Of a DNA stretch of 64,000 nucleotides, positions 37,651 to 47,475 are shown piece after piece. The notes under the pieces were generated by a model that did no database searches, was not told the origin of the DNA, and saw only the letters and a list, made by a program, of their open reading frames with translations. Each line of letters starts with the position of its first letter. The stretch's first letter is position 1. Source of the stretch: Shimia biformata. GTDB lineage: Bacteria > Pseudomonadota > Alphaproteobacteria > Rhodobacterales > Rhodobacteraceae. The position numbers and the translations under genes are program-made. Location: assembly GCF_016888515.1 (NCBI RefSeq), contig NZ_JAFEJK010000002.1, forward strand, positions 191,868-255,867. Reading direction: 5' to 3'.

Positions 37651-38411
37651 GCCTTCTCGACTTTCAAAACGTCACGCTCAAGTTCGGTGGCCTTGTCGCG
37701 GTGAACGACCTGTCGTTTTCGGTCGAAGAGGGCGAGGTCTTTGCCATCGTCGGGCCGAATGGGGCGGGGAAATCCACCGTGTTCAACCTGATCTCGCGGT
37801 TCTATGACCCTTATGCCGGGTCGATCCAGTTCGACGGCCATGACCTGTTGCGGTCCAAGGCGTCGGGCGTGGCCACATTTGGTGTGGCGCGGACTTTCCA
37901 GAACATTGAATTGTTCGACCATGCCACGGTGTTGCAGAACCTTCTGGTCGGGCGGCACCGGCATCGGTCGACCAACCTGCTGTCGGAACTGTTCTTTACG
38001 CCCTCGGTGCGCAAGCAGGAGATCCAGAACCGCCACATGGTCGAAGAAGTGATCGATTTTCTCGACCTGCAACCCTATCGCGACAGCCTGATTGCGGGCC
38101 TGCCTTACGGGGTGCGCAAGGTGGTAGAACTGGGCCGGGCGCTGGCGACGGGGCCGAAGCTGCTCTTGCTGGACGAACCCGCCTCGGGGCTGTCGGTCGA
38201 GGAAACCACCGACATGCGCTGGTGGATTGACGATATCCGCCGCCAGATGGGGATCACCGTCTTGATGGTGGAACACGACATGGGGCTGGTATCGTCCGTC
38301 TCGGATCGCGTTCTTGCGATGGCGGATGGCGCGCGGCTGGCGCTTGGCACGCCAAAAGAGGTGCAATCCGATCCGGCCGTGATCGAAGCCTATCTGGGGC
38401 ATGTGGCATGA
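37647..38411 (+). CDS. livG: Branched-chain amino acid-type ABC transporter ATPase (LivG)
   Basis: The 254-residue ATPase has Walker A VGPNGAGKSTVFNLI near residue 37, the Q-loop region GVARTFQNIELFD, the signature GLPYGVRKVVELGRALATGPK (a LivG-type variant of LSGGQ), Walker B LLLLDEPASGLS and the switch His in LMVEHDMGLV. It is translationally coupled to livM and to livF through four-base overlaps. Confidence 0.95.
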   Translation: MSLLDFQNVTLKFGGLVAVNDLSFSVEEGEVFAIVGPNGAGKSTVFNLISRFYDPYAGSIQFDGHDLLRSKASGVATFGVARTFQNIELFDHATVLQNLLVGRHRHRSTNLLSELFFTPSVRKQEIQNRHMVEEVIDFLDLQPYRDSLIAGLPYGVRKVVELGRALATGPKLLLLDEPASGLSVEETTDMRWWIDDIRRQMGITVLMVEHDMGLVSSVSDRVLAMADGARLALGTPKEVQSDPAVIEAYLGHVA

Positions 38412-39181
38412 GCGAACCAATTCTGAAAATCCGAAATATCGAGAGCTTTTACGGCCCGATCATGGCCATTCGCGGCGTGTCGCTGGATGTGCATGAGGGC
38501 AAGATCGTGTCGATCCTTGGCGCCAATGGCGCGGGCAAGACGACCTTGATGAAAACCGTGTCGGGTGTGATGGAGCCGGAAAAGGGCAAGATCATGTTTG
38601 CCGGAGAGGAAATCCAGGGGCTTGAGCCGCATCAGGTGGTCAATCGCGGTATCGTTCAGGTGCCGGAGGGACGCGAGGTGTTCCCGCTTCTGACCGTGGA
38701 TGAAAACCTCAGCCTTGGGGCTTACACGCGCAAGGACCAGGTCGGCATCAAACGCGACCGCGAGATGGTGTTCGACTATTTCCCGATCCTCGCCGAACGG
38801 CGCGGACAGGAGGCCGGCACGCTGTCGGGTGGTCAGCAGCAGATGCTGGCGATCGGACGCGGGCTGATGGGGAACCCGAAGATCATGCTTCTGGACGAAC
38901 CGTCGCTGGGTCTTTCGCCGCTTCTGGTGCAACAGATCTTTGGCATCCTGAAACGGCTGAACGACGAGCAGGGCATCACCATGATGGTGGTCGAACAGAA
39001 CGCTTCGGCGGCGCTGGAACTGGCGACCCATGGCTATGTCATGGAGGTCGGGCGGATCGTGATGGATGGCACGGCGGAAAGCCTGATGAAATCCGAGGAT
39101 ATCCAGAATTTCTATCTCGGCGTGCAGGAAGAAGGCGCGCGGGAAGAGCGGCGCTGGAAACGCCGCAAGACGTGGAGGTGA
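38408..39181 (+). CDS. livF: Branched-chain amino acid-type ABC transporter ATPase (LivF)
   Basis: The 257-residue ATPase has Walker A GANGAGKTTLMKTVSG near residue 38, RGIVQVPEGREVFPLLTVDENL, the signature LSGGQQQMLAIGRGLM and Walker B IMLLDEPSLGLSPLL. The basic C-terminal extension (EERRWKRRKTWR) resembles LivF proteins found in operons that also encode an acyl-CoA ligase, as here. Confidence 0.95.
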   Translation: MSEPILKIRNIESFYGPIMAIRGVSLDVHEGKIVSILGANGAGKTTLMKTVSGVMEPEKGKIMFAGEEIQGLEPHQVVNRGIVQVPEGREVFPLLTVDENLSLGAYTRKDQVGIKRDREMVFDYFPILAERRGQEAGTLSGGQQQMLAIGRGLMGNPKIMLLDEPSLGLSPLLVQQIFGILKRLNDEQGITMMVVEQNASAALELATHGYVMEVGRIVMDGTAESLMKSEDIQNFYLGVQEEGAREERRWKRRKTWR

Positions 39182-39186
39182 GCCCG

Positions 39187-41076
39187 ATGGACGGAGGACA
39201 AATGACCGGCGATCAGGTCACCATCAACGGTGTGCGATTCAATGCCGACCCGTCGGCGCGGCCCGTGCATGTCGATGGCCATGTCACGCTGCCGGACCTG
39301 TTCCGCGCCCGCTGTCGCGATCTTGCCGACACGACAGCGCACCGGGAAAAGGACTATGGCATCTGGAAGGCCTATAGCTGGTCCGACTATTGGGACCACG
39401 CCATGTGGATCGGCATGGGACTGCGCGAGCTGGGCCTGAAACGGGGCGAGGTCGTGTCGATCCTGTCGGAAGACAACAAGGAATGGGTCTATGCCGATTT
39501 CGGCATCCAGTGCGTGGGCGGGATTGCGTCGGGGGTCTATACCACCGACAGCGCCAGCCAGCTGGAGTACCTGATCAACGACAGCGACAGCCGGTTCCTG
39601 TTTGTCGAGGATGACGAACAACTGGACAAGTTCCTGACCATTCAGGATCGGGTGCCGGGGCTGTTGAAGGTCATTATTCTGGACAAAGAGGGGCTGCACG
39701 GCCTCGACCATCCGCGCTGTATCTTCCTGGACGATCTTTATGAGATCGGGCGCAAGGCAGCAAAGACGCAGCCCGGCGTGTTCGAAGGCGAGATCGACAA
39801 GACGACCCCCGAGGATGTCGCGCTTCTGATCTATACGTCTGGCACCACCGGCAAGCCCAAGGGCGCGATGCTGACCAATGAAAACATCATGGGGGCCATC
39901 GTCGCGGGGGCGCATCGTCTGGAAACCCACAAGGGCGACGAGCAACTGTGTTTCCTGCCGCTTTGCCATATCCTGGAACGGGTGTCGTCGGTCTATTTCC
40001 CGCTGGCGGGGCGGGCGGTGGTGAATTTTGCCGAAAGCCCCGAAACCGTGTTCAAGAACCTTCAGGAAGTGTCCCCTGTCACCTTCATCGCGGTGCCGCG
40101 TGTGTGGGAAAAAATCTACTCCCAGGTGCTGGTGCTGGCGCAAGAGGCGACGCCATTGGGCAAGCTGGCGTTCAAAAGCGCCATGAAGGTGGGGATGAAA
40201 CGCGCCGATCTGCTGGTCGCCGGCAAACAGGTTCCCGCCGCGCTTGCCGCGCAATACTGGGTCTGGGACCGGCTCGTGTTCCGCAACCTGCGGCGCATGC
40301 TGGGCATGGACCGGATGCGGCGTGGCGGCACCGGGGCGGCGCCGATCTCGCCCGACCTGTTGAAGTGGTACTGGGCCATCGGCGTCAAGCTGGTCGAGGG
40401 CTATGGCATGACCGAAACCTCGGGTCTGGCCACGATGAACACGCTGGATGAAAACCGCGTCGGGTCAATCGGCCGCGTCGCGCCGGGGGTCGAAGCCCGT
40501 ATCGCCGAAGATGGCGAGATTCAGCTCAAGGGCCGCAACATCTTTGCAGGATACTGGCGTAACAACGAAAAGACCGCCGAGACCTTTACCGAGGACGGCT
40601 GGCTGCGCACCGGCGACGTGGGGCGGATCGATGAGGACGGTTATGTCACGATCACGGGCCGCCTGAAGGACATCATCATCACCGCCGGGGGCAAGAACAT
40701 CACCCCGGCCGAAATCGAAAGCGCGCTGAAGTTCAGCCATTTCATCTCGGACGCGGTGATTATTGGGGACCGGCGTAAGTATTTGACGGCGCTGATAATG
40801 ATTGATCAGGAGAACGTGGAGAAATACGCTCAGGATCACAAGATTCCGTTTTCGAATTTCGCGTCGCTCTGCGCCGCTTCAGAGGTGGTCGAACTGGTCA
40901 AAGGTGAGGTCGCGCGCGTGAACAAGGAATTCGCTCGGGTGGAACAGATCAAGGATTTCCGCCTGATTGATGTGCTTCTGACGGCGGAGGATGAGGAGCT
41001 GACCGCCACGATGAAGCTGAAACGGTCCTATGTCGAGAAGACCTACAAGCATCTGATCGACCAAATGTATGAATAA
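39187..41076 (+). CDS. AMP-dependent acyl-CoA ligase
   Basis: The 629-residue ANL-superfamily enzyme holds the P-loop LLIYTSGTTGKPKGAMLTNENI near residue 215, EGYGMTETSGLATMN near 400, GWLRTGDVGRIDEDGYVTITGRLKDIIITAGGKNITPAEIE (about 470-512), and the long-chain-ligase style C-terminus. It activates a carboxylic acid to its CoA thioester through an acyl-AMP. Its place between livF and the binding-protein gene suggests that the imported substrate is an organic acid. GGAGG eight bases before 39187 supports this ATG; 39202 is an alternative. Confidence 0.92.
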   Translation: MDGGQMTGDQVTINGVRFNADPSARPVHVDGHVTLPDLFRARCRDLADTTAHREKDYGIWKAYSWSDYWDHAMWIGMGLRELGLKRGEVVSILSEDNKEWVYADFGIQCVGGIASGVYTTDSASQLEYLINDSDSRFLFVEDDEQLDKFLTIQDRVPGLLKVIILDKEGLHGLDHPRCIFLDDLYEIGRKAAKTQPGVFEGEIDKTTPEDVALLIYTSGTTGKPKGAMLTNENIMGAIVAGAHRLETHKGDEQLCFLPLCHILERVSSVYFPLAGRAVVNFAESPETVFKNLQEVSPVTFIAVPRVWEKIYSQVLVLAQEATPLGKLAFKSAMKVGMKRADLLVAGKQVPAALAAQYWVWDRLVFRNLRRMLGMDRMRRGGTGAAPISPDLLKWYWAIGVKLVEGYGMTETSGLATMNTLDENRVGSIGRVAPGVEARIAEDGEIQLKGRNIFAGYWRNNEKTAETFTEDGWLRTGDVGRIDEDGYVTITGRLKDIIITAGGKNITPAEIESALKFSHFISDAVIIGDRRKYLTALIMIDQENVEKYAQDHKIPFSNFASLCAASEVVELVKGEVARVNKEFARVEQIKDFRLIDVLLTAEDEELTATMKLKRSYVEKTYKHLIDQMYE

Positions 41077-41104
41077 CAAGACCATTACCAACGGGAGGAA
41101 AAAC

Positions 41105-42262
41105 ATGAAGAGATTGGTAAGGAACATGACCGCAGCCGCCGCCATTGGCGCGGCGTCGATGGCTTCGGCGGAAACGCAAGGCGTCTCTGACACCGAAGTC
41201 CTGATCGGCGCGGTCAGCGACCTGTCGGGCGTTTTTGCCGCGGTCGGTGTGCCGGCGGTGAACGGCGCCAACCTTTATTTCAACAAGGTCAACGAAGCGG
41301 GCGGCGTTCACGGTCGCCAGATCCGCTACATCGTCGAGGACAACGGCTATCAGATGCCGCGTGCGATGCAGGGCTATAACAAGCTGCTGAACCGCGACAA
41401 GGTCTTTGCCATGATGCAGTCGCTGGGCACGCCGATGAACCTGGCGGGTTTCAAGCTGATGGACCCGAAAGGCATCCCGAACGTGAACCCGCTGACGGCC
41501 TCGTCGCAGATGCTGATGGAGCCGATGGACAACAAGTACACCGGTTTCTCGGACTATGTCGATCAGGGCCGGATCGGGGTTGAATACGTGATGGGCGAAA
41601 CCGGCGCGACCAATGTCTGCGGCATGTATCTGCCCAACGAGTTCGGCATCGAGGTCAACGATGGCGCCAAGCACGGCACCGAGGCGGGCGGCGGCACCTG
41701 GGTTGGTGAAACCACCCACAAGCCGGATGAATCGGACTTTGTCGGCTCGCTCTCGAAACTGTCGGCTGACGGATGTCAGATCGCCATGCTTGCCGTTCCG
41801 GTGCGTCAGGCGATCACCGTTGTCGGCACGGCCAAGAAAATGGGCCTGACCGACATGAAATTCATTGTGTCGTCGGCGGGTTTCCTTGACGTGGTCGCCG
41901 CCGTTCCCGGTGGCGTTACCGAGGGGCTTTATGCCTCGGCAGGCTGGCAGTCGCTGGCAGGTCGCGCGGATGAGCCTGCCCCGGCCGCCTTCATCGAGGA
42001 ATACACCGCCGCCTATGGCGAGGCCCCCTCGATGTTTGCGATGCTGGGCTATGCCACCGCCGAGCTTCTGGTGAAGGCGCTTGACGCCGCTGGCCCCGAC
42101 CTGACCCATGAAAGCTTCCAGAAAGGGATGGAATCTCTCGACTTCCAGGATGATCTGGTCGGCAACCACATGACCTATGGCCCCGGTGACCACCGTGGCG
42201 CGGAAGCGACCTATATCAGCCAGGTCGTGGACGGAAAGTGGAAGACGCTTGCCGCCAAGTAA
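41105..42262 (+). CDS. Liv-type ABC transporter substrate-binding protein
   Basis: The 385-residue periplasmic binding protein has a signal peptide (MKRLVRNMTAAAAIGAASMASA, cleavage before ETQG). The type I fold begins TEVLIGAVSDLSGVFAAVGVPAVNGANLYFNKVNEAGGVHGRQIRYIVEDNGY. GGGAGGAAAAAC precedes the ATG. It completes the livHMGF-ligase operon and is followed by a terminator. The ligand is unknown and need not be an amino acid. Confidence 0.92.
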   Translation: MKRLVRNMTAAAAIGAASMASAETQGVSDTEVLIGAVSDLSGVFAAVGVPAVNGANLYFNKVNEAGGVHGRQIRYIVEDNGYQMPRAMQGYNKLLNRDKVFAMMQSLGTPMNLAGFKLMDPKGIPNVNPLTASSQMLMEPMDNKYTGFSDYVDQGRIGVEYVMGETGATNVCGMYLPNEFGIEVNDGAKHGTEAGGGTWVGETTHKPDESDFVGSLSKLSADGCQIAMLAVPVRQAITVVGTAKKMGLTDMKFIVSSAGFLDVVAAVPGGVTEGLYASAGWQSLAGRADEPAPAAFIEEYTAAYGEAPSMFAMLGYATAELLVKALDAAGPDLTHESFQKGMESLDFQDDLVGNHMTYGPGDHRGAEATYISQVVDGKWKTLAAK

Positions 42263-42282
42263 CGCACTGAAATGAAACCGAA

Positions 42283-42317
42283 ACGGGCGTCCTGGCCAGG
42301 GCGCCCGTTTTCTTTTT
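42283..42317 (+). terminator. Rho-independent terminator of the Liv operon
   Basis: A 13-bp stem, ACGGGCG(T)CCTGG paired with CCAGG(G)CGCCCGT, with one T-G wobble, is followed by TTTTCTTTTT. It begins 20 bases after the binding-protein stop. Confidence 0.93.
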
Positions 42318-42386
42318 GCCGGATGTTTGACACTGCCCCTTGCATCGGCAAATCATGTGGCCTGACAGTTTCAGACAGGTACACCC

Positions 42387-44063
42387 ATGACCGACAGACC
42401 CATTCGTCACGGTGGCAGGATCCTTGCCGACCAACTTGCCATTCTTGGAGCGCGCCGCGTCTTCTGCGTGCCGGGGGAAAGCTATCTTGGGCTTCTTGAC
42501 GGGCTTTATGACCACCGCGACAAGATCGAGGTCATCACCTGCCGACATGAGGGCGGCGCGGCGAATATGGCCGATGCCTTTGGCAAGATGACCGGGGAAC
42601 CGGGCATTGTCGCGGTCACGCGCGGGCCGGGCGCGACCAATGCGTCGAACGGGGTGCATACGGCGTTTCAGGATTCGACACCGATGATCGTGCTGATCGG
42701 ACAGGTCGGGACCGACATGATGGATCGCGAGGCGTTTCAGGAGATGGACTATCGCCGGATGTTCGGCGAGATGGCGAAATGGGTGGCGCAGATCGACGAC
42801 CCGGCGCGCATCCCGGAATACATGTCGCGCGCCTGGACCCTGTGTCAGACCGGACGTCCCGGTCCGGTGGTGCTGGCGCTGCCCGAGGGGACGCTGTCGG
42901 GAGAGGCGGCGGTTGCCGACCTGCGCCCTGTGACACCGCCGCGCGCCGCACCTCTGCCCGGTGACATGGCGCGGCTTCGGGACATGCTGAAGGGGGCGAA
43001 ACGGCCGATGATGGTGGCGGGCGGTCCGGGCTGGAACGCCGAGTGCCAGCGTCTTGCCGGAGAGGTGGCGCTGAAACACGGGCTGGTGCTGGCGACCGCG
43101 TTCCGGTTCCAGGACTATGTCGACAACGACCATCCGCATTATGCCGGGGTGATCGGCATCGCCCCCAACCCGCGCCTGCGCCGTGCCATCGCCGAGGAGA
43201 CCGATCTCTTGTTGGCAGTTGGCCCCCGGTTTGGTGAAATGACGACGCAAGGTTACACGCTGATCGACATTCCCAACCCCCAGATGCCGATGGTGCATGT
43301 CCATCCCGGCGCCGATGAGCTGGGCCATGTCTATGCCGCCGACCTTCTGGTCCAGTCCCATCCGCAGGAGTTCCTTGAGGCGCTGCTGGCGCTGGATGCG
43401 ACTGGAGACCGTGACACGGACTGGCGGGCGGAACTGGCGGCGTCCTTCATTGCCTTCCAGAAAGTGACCAAAGTGCCGGGCGATGTGAACATGGGCGAGG
43501 TGATCCGCCATCTGGATGCGGTTCTGCCGAAAGACGCGGTGCTGACGAACGGGGCAGGAAACTATGCCGTTTGGCTGCATCGGTTCATCCGGCACCGGCG
43601 CTGGCGGACGCAACTGGCGCCAACTTCCGGGTCGATGGGATACGGCGTTCCGGCGGCGATTGCCGCCAAGCTGGAAAACCGTGACAGGGTGGCTGTGGCT
43701 TTGGCGGGGGACGGGTGTTTCCTGATGACGGCGCAGGAACTCGCCACTGCGCGCCACCACGACGCCGCGCCGATCTGCCTTGTCGTCAACAACGGCATGT
43801 ATGGCACGATCCGCATGCACCAAGAGCGGAACCACCCGGGGCGCGTGATCTCGACCGGGCTGACAAACCCGGATTTCGTCGCTTATGCCGCCGCCTTCGG
43901 AATGCCCGGAGAGGTGGTAACGCGGACCGATGACTTCCCTGCCGCGATGCGCCGGGCGATGGAATCAGATGCGGGCTATCTGATCGAGTTGCAGGTCGAT
44001 CCCGAGGCACTGACCCCGGTTCAGACCCTGTCCGAGGCGCGGGCGCAGGGCGAAGCGGGGTAA
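42387..44063 (+). CDS. Thiamine diphosphate-dependent enzyme (acetolactate synthase-like)
   Basis: The 558-residue ThDP enzyme has three domains. The N-terminal Pyr domain has catalytic Glu in CRHEGGAANMADAFGKMTG near residue 53 and VTRGPGATNASNGVHTAF. The central domain follows, and the C-terminal PP domain carries LAGDGCFLMTAQELATARHH...VVNN near 435-465. It resembles acetolactate synthase, glyoxylate carboligase and benzoylformate decarboxylase; the reaction cannot be fixed. No IlvN partner is adjacent, which argues against biosynthetic ALS. It is convergent with the DMGDH-like gene. Confidence 0.88.
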   Translation: MTDRPIRHGGRILADQLAILGARRVFCVPGESYLGLLDGLYDHRDKIEVITCRHEGGAANMADAFGKMTGEPGIVAVTRGPGATNASNGVHTAFQDSTPMIVLIGQVGTDMMDREAFQEMDYRRMFGEMAKWVAQIDDPARIPEYMSRAWTLCQTGRPGPVVLALPEGTLSGEAAVADLRPVTPPRAAPLPGDMARLRDMLKGAKRPMMVAGGPGWNAECQRLAGEVALKHGLVLATAFRFQDYVDNDHPHYAGVIGIAPNPRLRRAIAEETDLLLAVGPRFGEMTTQGYTLIDIPNPQMPMVHVHPGADELGHVYAADLLVQSHPQEFLEALLALDATGDRDTDWRAELAASFIAFQKVTKVPGDVNMGEVIRHLDAVLPKDAVLTNGAGNYAVWLHRFIRHRRWRTQLAPTSGSMGYGVPAAIAAKLENRDRVAVALAGDGCFLMTAQELATARHHDAAPICLVVNNGMYGTIRMHQERNHPGRVISTGLTNPDFVAYAAAFGMPGEVVTRTDDFPAAMRRAMESDAGYLIELQVDPEALTPVQTLSEARAQGEAG

Positions 44064-44071
44064 GGCGGAGA

Positions 44072-46525
44072 CTAGGCCCGCATATTGGCCCCGTTCGCAT
44101 CATAAATCGGCGCACCCAGAACGGTTGCGTCATACATGGTGCCAAGGATTTCCACCTGCAATCGGGTGCCGGGTGCGGCGTGGTCTGCGGAAACATAGCC
44201 CATCGCCATCGACCGCCCGACATGGTGTGCGTACCCGCCCGAGGACACGTAGCCCACAGCCGCGCCATCCTTCAGGATTGCCTCGTCGCCCGAGACGTCG
44301 ATGCCGTCGACGTCGATCGTCATGGTGACCAGCCTGCGGGCTGGGCCAGCGTCTCGCGCGGCCAGCGTCGCCGCCTTGCCGACGAACTCTTTCTTCCAGT
44401 TGATGAAGGCATCCAGCCCGCTTTCCACGGCATCGAAATCAGGGCGGAAATCCAGCGTCCATACGCCCCAGCCCTTTTCCAGCCGCATCGACATCAACGC
44501 CCGCGCGCCATACCAACGATAGCCCAGATCGGCCCCGGCATCCTCAATCGCCTCGGCCAGTCGCAACAGGTAGTGCGGACGGCAATAGATCTCATACCCC
44601 AGCTCGCCCGAGAAACTGATCCGGTTCAGGATCACCGGCACCCCGCCAACAAAGGTCTGGCGGACATCGCGGAAGGGCATGGCTGAGGCGCTGACATCGT
44701 CGCGGGTGATACGCGACAGCAGGTCACGTGACTTCGGGCCGGACAAGGAAATCCCGTGCCAGTCGTCGCTGACATTGGCATAGGTCACGTCCTCGGGCAG
44801 GTCCTTTTCAAACCAGCGGCGATGCGCGTCCTGCATCGCGCCCGAGCCGAAGATCATAAAGTGGTCTTCCGCCAGACACGCCACGGTCAGGTCGCCGTAA
44901 AGCCGCCCCTTCGGGGTCAGCATTGGCGTCAGGGTCAGCCGCCCTGGTTTCGGCACATATCCCGCAAGCACCCGGTCAAGATAGGCCCGCGCGCCCGGTC
45001 CCTTGAATTCATGTTTGGCGAAATTGGCGATCTCGATCCCGCCAACCGCCTCGCGTACGGCATTGACCTCGGCGGCGACATAGTCGTGGCTGCGATTACG
45101 TTCGAAAGTCGGGTCTTCCCACGCATCGTCGGGGCCATCGGCGAACCACAGCGCATGTTCCAGCCCGAACCCCTGTCCCATACGTGCGCCTCTTGCGACC
45201 AGCCGGTCATAGAGCGCGGTGGTCTTCTGCAACCGGCCCTTGGGCAGGGTTTCATTCGGGAAGGTCATCACGAAGCGGCGCTCGTAATTCTCGGTCGATT
45301 TCACCGTGCCCCAGTCCGGTGTGGCCCAGTCGCCGAACCGCGCGACGTCCATCGCCCAGACATCAATCGAGGGTTCGCCGTCGATCATCCATTCCGCCAT
45401 GGTCAGGCCGACACCGCCCCCCTGACAGAACCCGGCCATGACGCCCACCGCGACCCAATAGTTCTTCATCCCCGGCACCGGGCCAATCATCGGGTTTCCG
45501 TCGGGGCCAAAGGTGAAGGGGCCGTTGATCGCGTCCTTGATGCCGACATCGGCCAGCGCAGGGATGCGTTCGAACCCCAGTTCCAGCCGGTCGGCGATGC
45601 GGTCGAGGTCGGGTTGGAGCAACTCGTGCCCGAAATCCCAAGGCGTGCCGTTTACCTTCCAAGGCGTGCCTTTGGGTTCATAGGTGCCCAGCAACATGCC
45701 CTGCCGTTCCTGCCGGAAATAGATATTGGCCTCGTAGTCGATACCGCAGGGCAGGCGGGTGGGGTGATCGGCGATGGCGTCGATCTTTTCGGTGATCAGG
45801 TAGTGATGTTCCATCGGCTGCACCGGCAGGTTGACGCCCTGCATATGCCCGACCTCGCGCGCCCAGAGCCCGCCGCAGTTGACGATGATCTCGGCGTTGA
45901 TCTGGCCCTTCGGCGTGGTCACGTCCCATGATCCATCCGTGCGCTGGGTGGTGGCGGTGACAGGCGTATGGGTGAAATACTGCGCCCCATGCACGCGCGC
46001 GGACTTGGCAAAGGCATAGGTCGCGCCAGATGGGTCAAGGTCGCCGTCCTGATCGTCCCACAGCGCGGCGAGATAGTGTTTCGGGTCAATCAGCGGGTGC
46101 CGCTCGGCGACCTCTTTCGGACTGATGAACTCCTGATGCAGCCCCATGTAACGCGCCTTGGACCGTTCGCGTTTCAGGTAGTCATACCAGGTCTTGTTCG
46201 AGGCGAGGTAGAAACCGCCGGTCATGTGCAGCCCGACCGAGTGGCCGCTGGTTTCCTCGATCTCCTTGTAAAGGTCGATGGTATACCCTTGCAGGCGGCT
46301 GATATTGGGGTCGGAACTGATCGTGTGGATCTGGCCCGCCGCGTGCCAGCTTGAGCCGGACGTCAGTTCGTCCCGTTCCAGCAGTACCACGTCTTTCCAG
46401 CCGAACTTTGCAAGGTGAAACAGGATCGAGCAGCCGACAACGCCGCCACCGATCACGACGACCTTGGCGTGGCTAGGCAGGGGTTTGGGGCTGCGGGGCT
46501 GGGTGTCGGTCTGGATCTCAGGCAT
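44072..46525 (-). CDS. FAD-dependent oxidoreductase-GcvT fusion (dimethylglycine/sarcosine dehydrogenase-like)
   Basis: The 817-residue protein has an N-terminal DAO domain with VVVIGGGVVGCSILFHLAKFG near residue 22, the flavinylation-type ELTSGSSWHAAGQIH and GLWAREVGHMQG. A linker comes next, then a GcvT-type folate domain from about residue 430, ending with aminomethyltransferase motifs SFSGELGYEIYCRPHY, ALMSMRLEKGWGVW and VGYVSSGGYAHHVGRSMAMGYV. Such enzymes remove N-methyl groups from glycine betaine derivatives and pass the one-carbon unit to tetrahydrofolate. Its ATG overlaps the preceding gene by 8 bases. Confidence 0.92.
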   Translation of the reverse strand: MPEIQTDTQPRSPKPLPSHAKVVVIGGGVVGCSILFHLAKFGWKDVVLLERDELTSGSSWHAAGQIHTISSDPNISRLQGYTIDLYKEIEETSGHSVGLHMTGGFYLASNKTWYDYLKRERSKARYMGLHQEFISPKEVAERHPLIDPKHYLAALWDDQDGDLDPSGATYAFAKSARVHGAQYFTHTPVTATTQRTDGSWDVTTPKGQINAEIIVNCGGLWAREVGHMQGVNLPVQPMEHHYLITEKIDAIADHPTRLPCGIDYEANIYFRQERQGMLLGTYEPKGTPWKVNGTPWDFGHELLQPDLDRIADRLELGFERIPALADVGIKDAINGPFTFGPDGNPMIGPVPGMKNYWVAVGVMAGFCQGGGVGLTMAEWMIDGEPSIDVWAMDVARFGDWATPDWGTVKSTENYERRFVMTFPNETLPKGRLQKTTALYDRLVARGARMGQGFGLEHALWFADGPDDAWEDPTFERNRSHDYVAAEVNAVREAVGGIEIANFAKHEFKGPGARAYLDRVLAGYVPKPGRLTLTPMLTPKGRLYGDLTVACLAEDHFMIFGSGAMQDAHRRWFEKDLPEDVTYANVSDDWHGISLSGPKSRDLLSRITRDDVSASAMPFRDVRQTFVGGVPVILNRISFSGELGYEIYCRPHYLLRLAEAIEDAGADLGYRWYGARALMSMRLEKGWGVWTLDFRPDFDAVESGLDAFINWKKEFVGKAATLAARDAGPARRLVTMTIDVDGIDVSGDEAILKDGAAVGYVSSGGYAHHVGRSMAMGYVSADHAAPGTRLQVEILGTMYDATVLGAPIYDANGANMRA

Positions 46526-47336
46526 CAGGTCTGCTGCCGGATTTCAGATATTGATCGACCTCTGCCCCCGGCGCGGCGGACAGCATGTCGGAAAAATCGC
46601 CATCTTCCAACACGTGCCGCGCGGCGTTGATCAGCGTAGCTTGTGCGACACGGGCAAAGCCACCCCCGATCGAGATGCGGGCGACGCCCATCTCGGCGAA
46701 CTGGGCGCGCGAGATTTTGGCATAAGGCCCCACCGCCAGCGCATTCACGGGTTTCGAGGTGCTGGCGCAGATGCGTTTCAGGTCATCGACAGTCTTGGGC
46801 AAGGGGGCAAACAGGCAATCCGCCCCGGCCGCGTCGAAGGCGGTCAGGCGGCGCAGGGCTTCGTCGATGTCATAAGCCCCGGTCAGGATGCCATCGGTGC
46901 GGGCAACCAGCACGAAATCATTGGGCAGGGCGCGGGCAGCTGCCGAGGCCGCCCGGATGCGTTCCACCGCAAGGTCAAAATCATAGGCCCCAGTGCCGGG
47001 CATGTCCGTGTCCTCGATCGAACATCCGGCAAGTCCGATTTCTGCCGCCATGCGGACGGTCTCGGCGACGGTGTCAGGGTCGGCGCCATAGCCGTTTTCG
47101 AAATCGCCCGAGACCGGCAGCGGGGTTGCCGCGACGATGTCCTGCGCATGTGCCATGGCCTCGTCCCGGGTGACATGGCCCATGTCCGGTCTGCCCAACG
47201 TGAAGGCATGGCCGGATGAGGTGGTTCCGATGGCCTCTGCCCCGAGCGCTGCCAGCACCTTGGCGCTGCCCGCGTCCCATGCGTTGGCAAGAACGAAGGG
47301 ATCACCGGGTTTGTGCAGGTCGCGGAATGAGGTCAT
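46518..47336 (-). CDS. Isocitrate lyase/PEP mutase family protein
   Basis: The 272-residue TIM-barrel protein has FVLANAWDAGSAKVLAALGAEAIGTTSSG at the start, PVSGDFENGYG near residue 75, GLAGCSIEDTD near 103 and LVARTDGIL near 143. These are the Mg-binding and catalytic-loop positions of the phosphonomutase/methylisocitrate lyase superfamily. The cysteine of true lyases (KKCGH) is not present, so it is more like the PEP-mutase-type hydrolases or lyases of unknown substrate. It is coupled to the DMGDH-like gene. Confidence 0.88.
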   Translation of the reverse strand: MTSFRDLHKPGDPFVLANAWDAGSAKVLAALGAEAIGTTSSGHAFTLGRPDMGHVTRDEAMAHAQDIVAATPLPVSGDFENGYGADPDTVAETVRMAAEIGLAGCSIEDTDMPGTGAYDFDLAVERIRAASAAARALPNDFVLVARTDGILTGAYDIDEALRRLTAFDAAGADCLFAPLPKTVDDLKRICASTSKPVNALAVGPYAKISRAQFAEMGVARISIGGGFARVAQATLINAARHVLEDGDFSDMLSAAPGAEVDQYLKSGSRPDA

Positions 47337-47475
47337 GTCGAAACCTTCTCATTGTCGCCGCAGGGCGTTGCCGTGGGGCGGTTGGATTTGAAATTCCTTT
47401 GGCATCAGGATAGCGCGGGGGCAAATCCACGTTGCTTGCTCTTTCCGACACCCGCTGTCGTATCCGCACCCTGGA

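Noticed and set aside
42315-42352. TTTGCCG...CGGCAAA inverted repeat before the ThDP enzyme gene
   Set aside because: One arm overlaps the T run of the preceding terminator and the spacer is 24 bases. Chance is a sufficient explanation.
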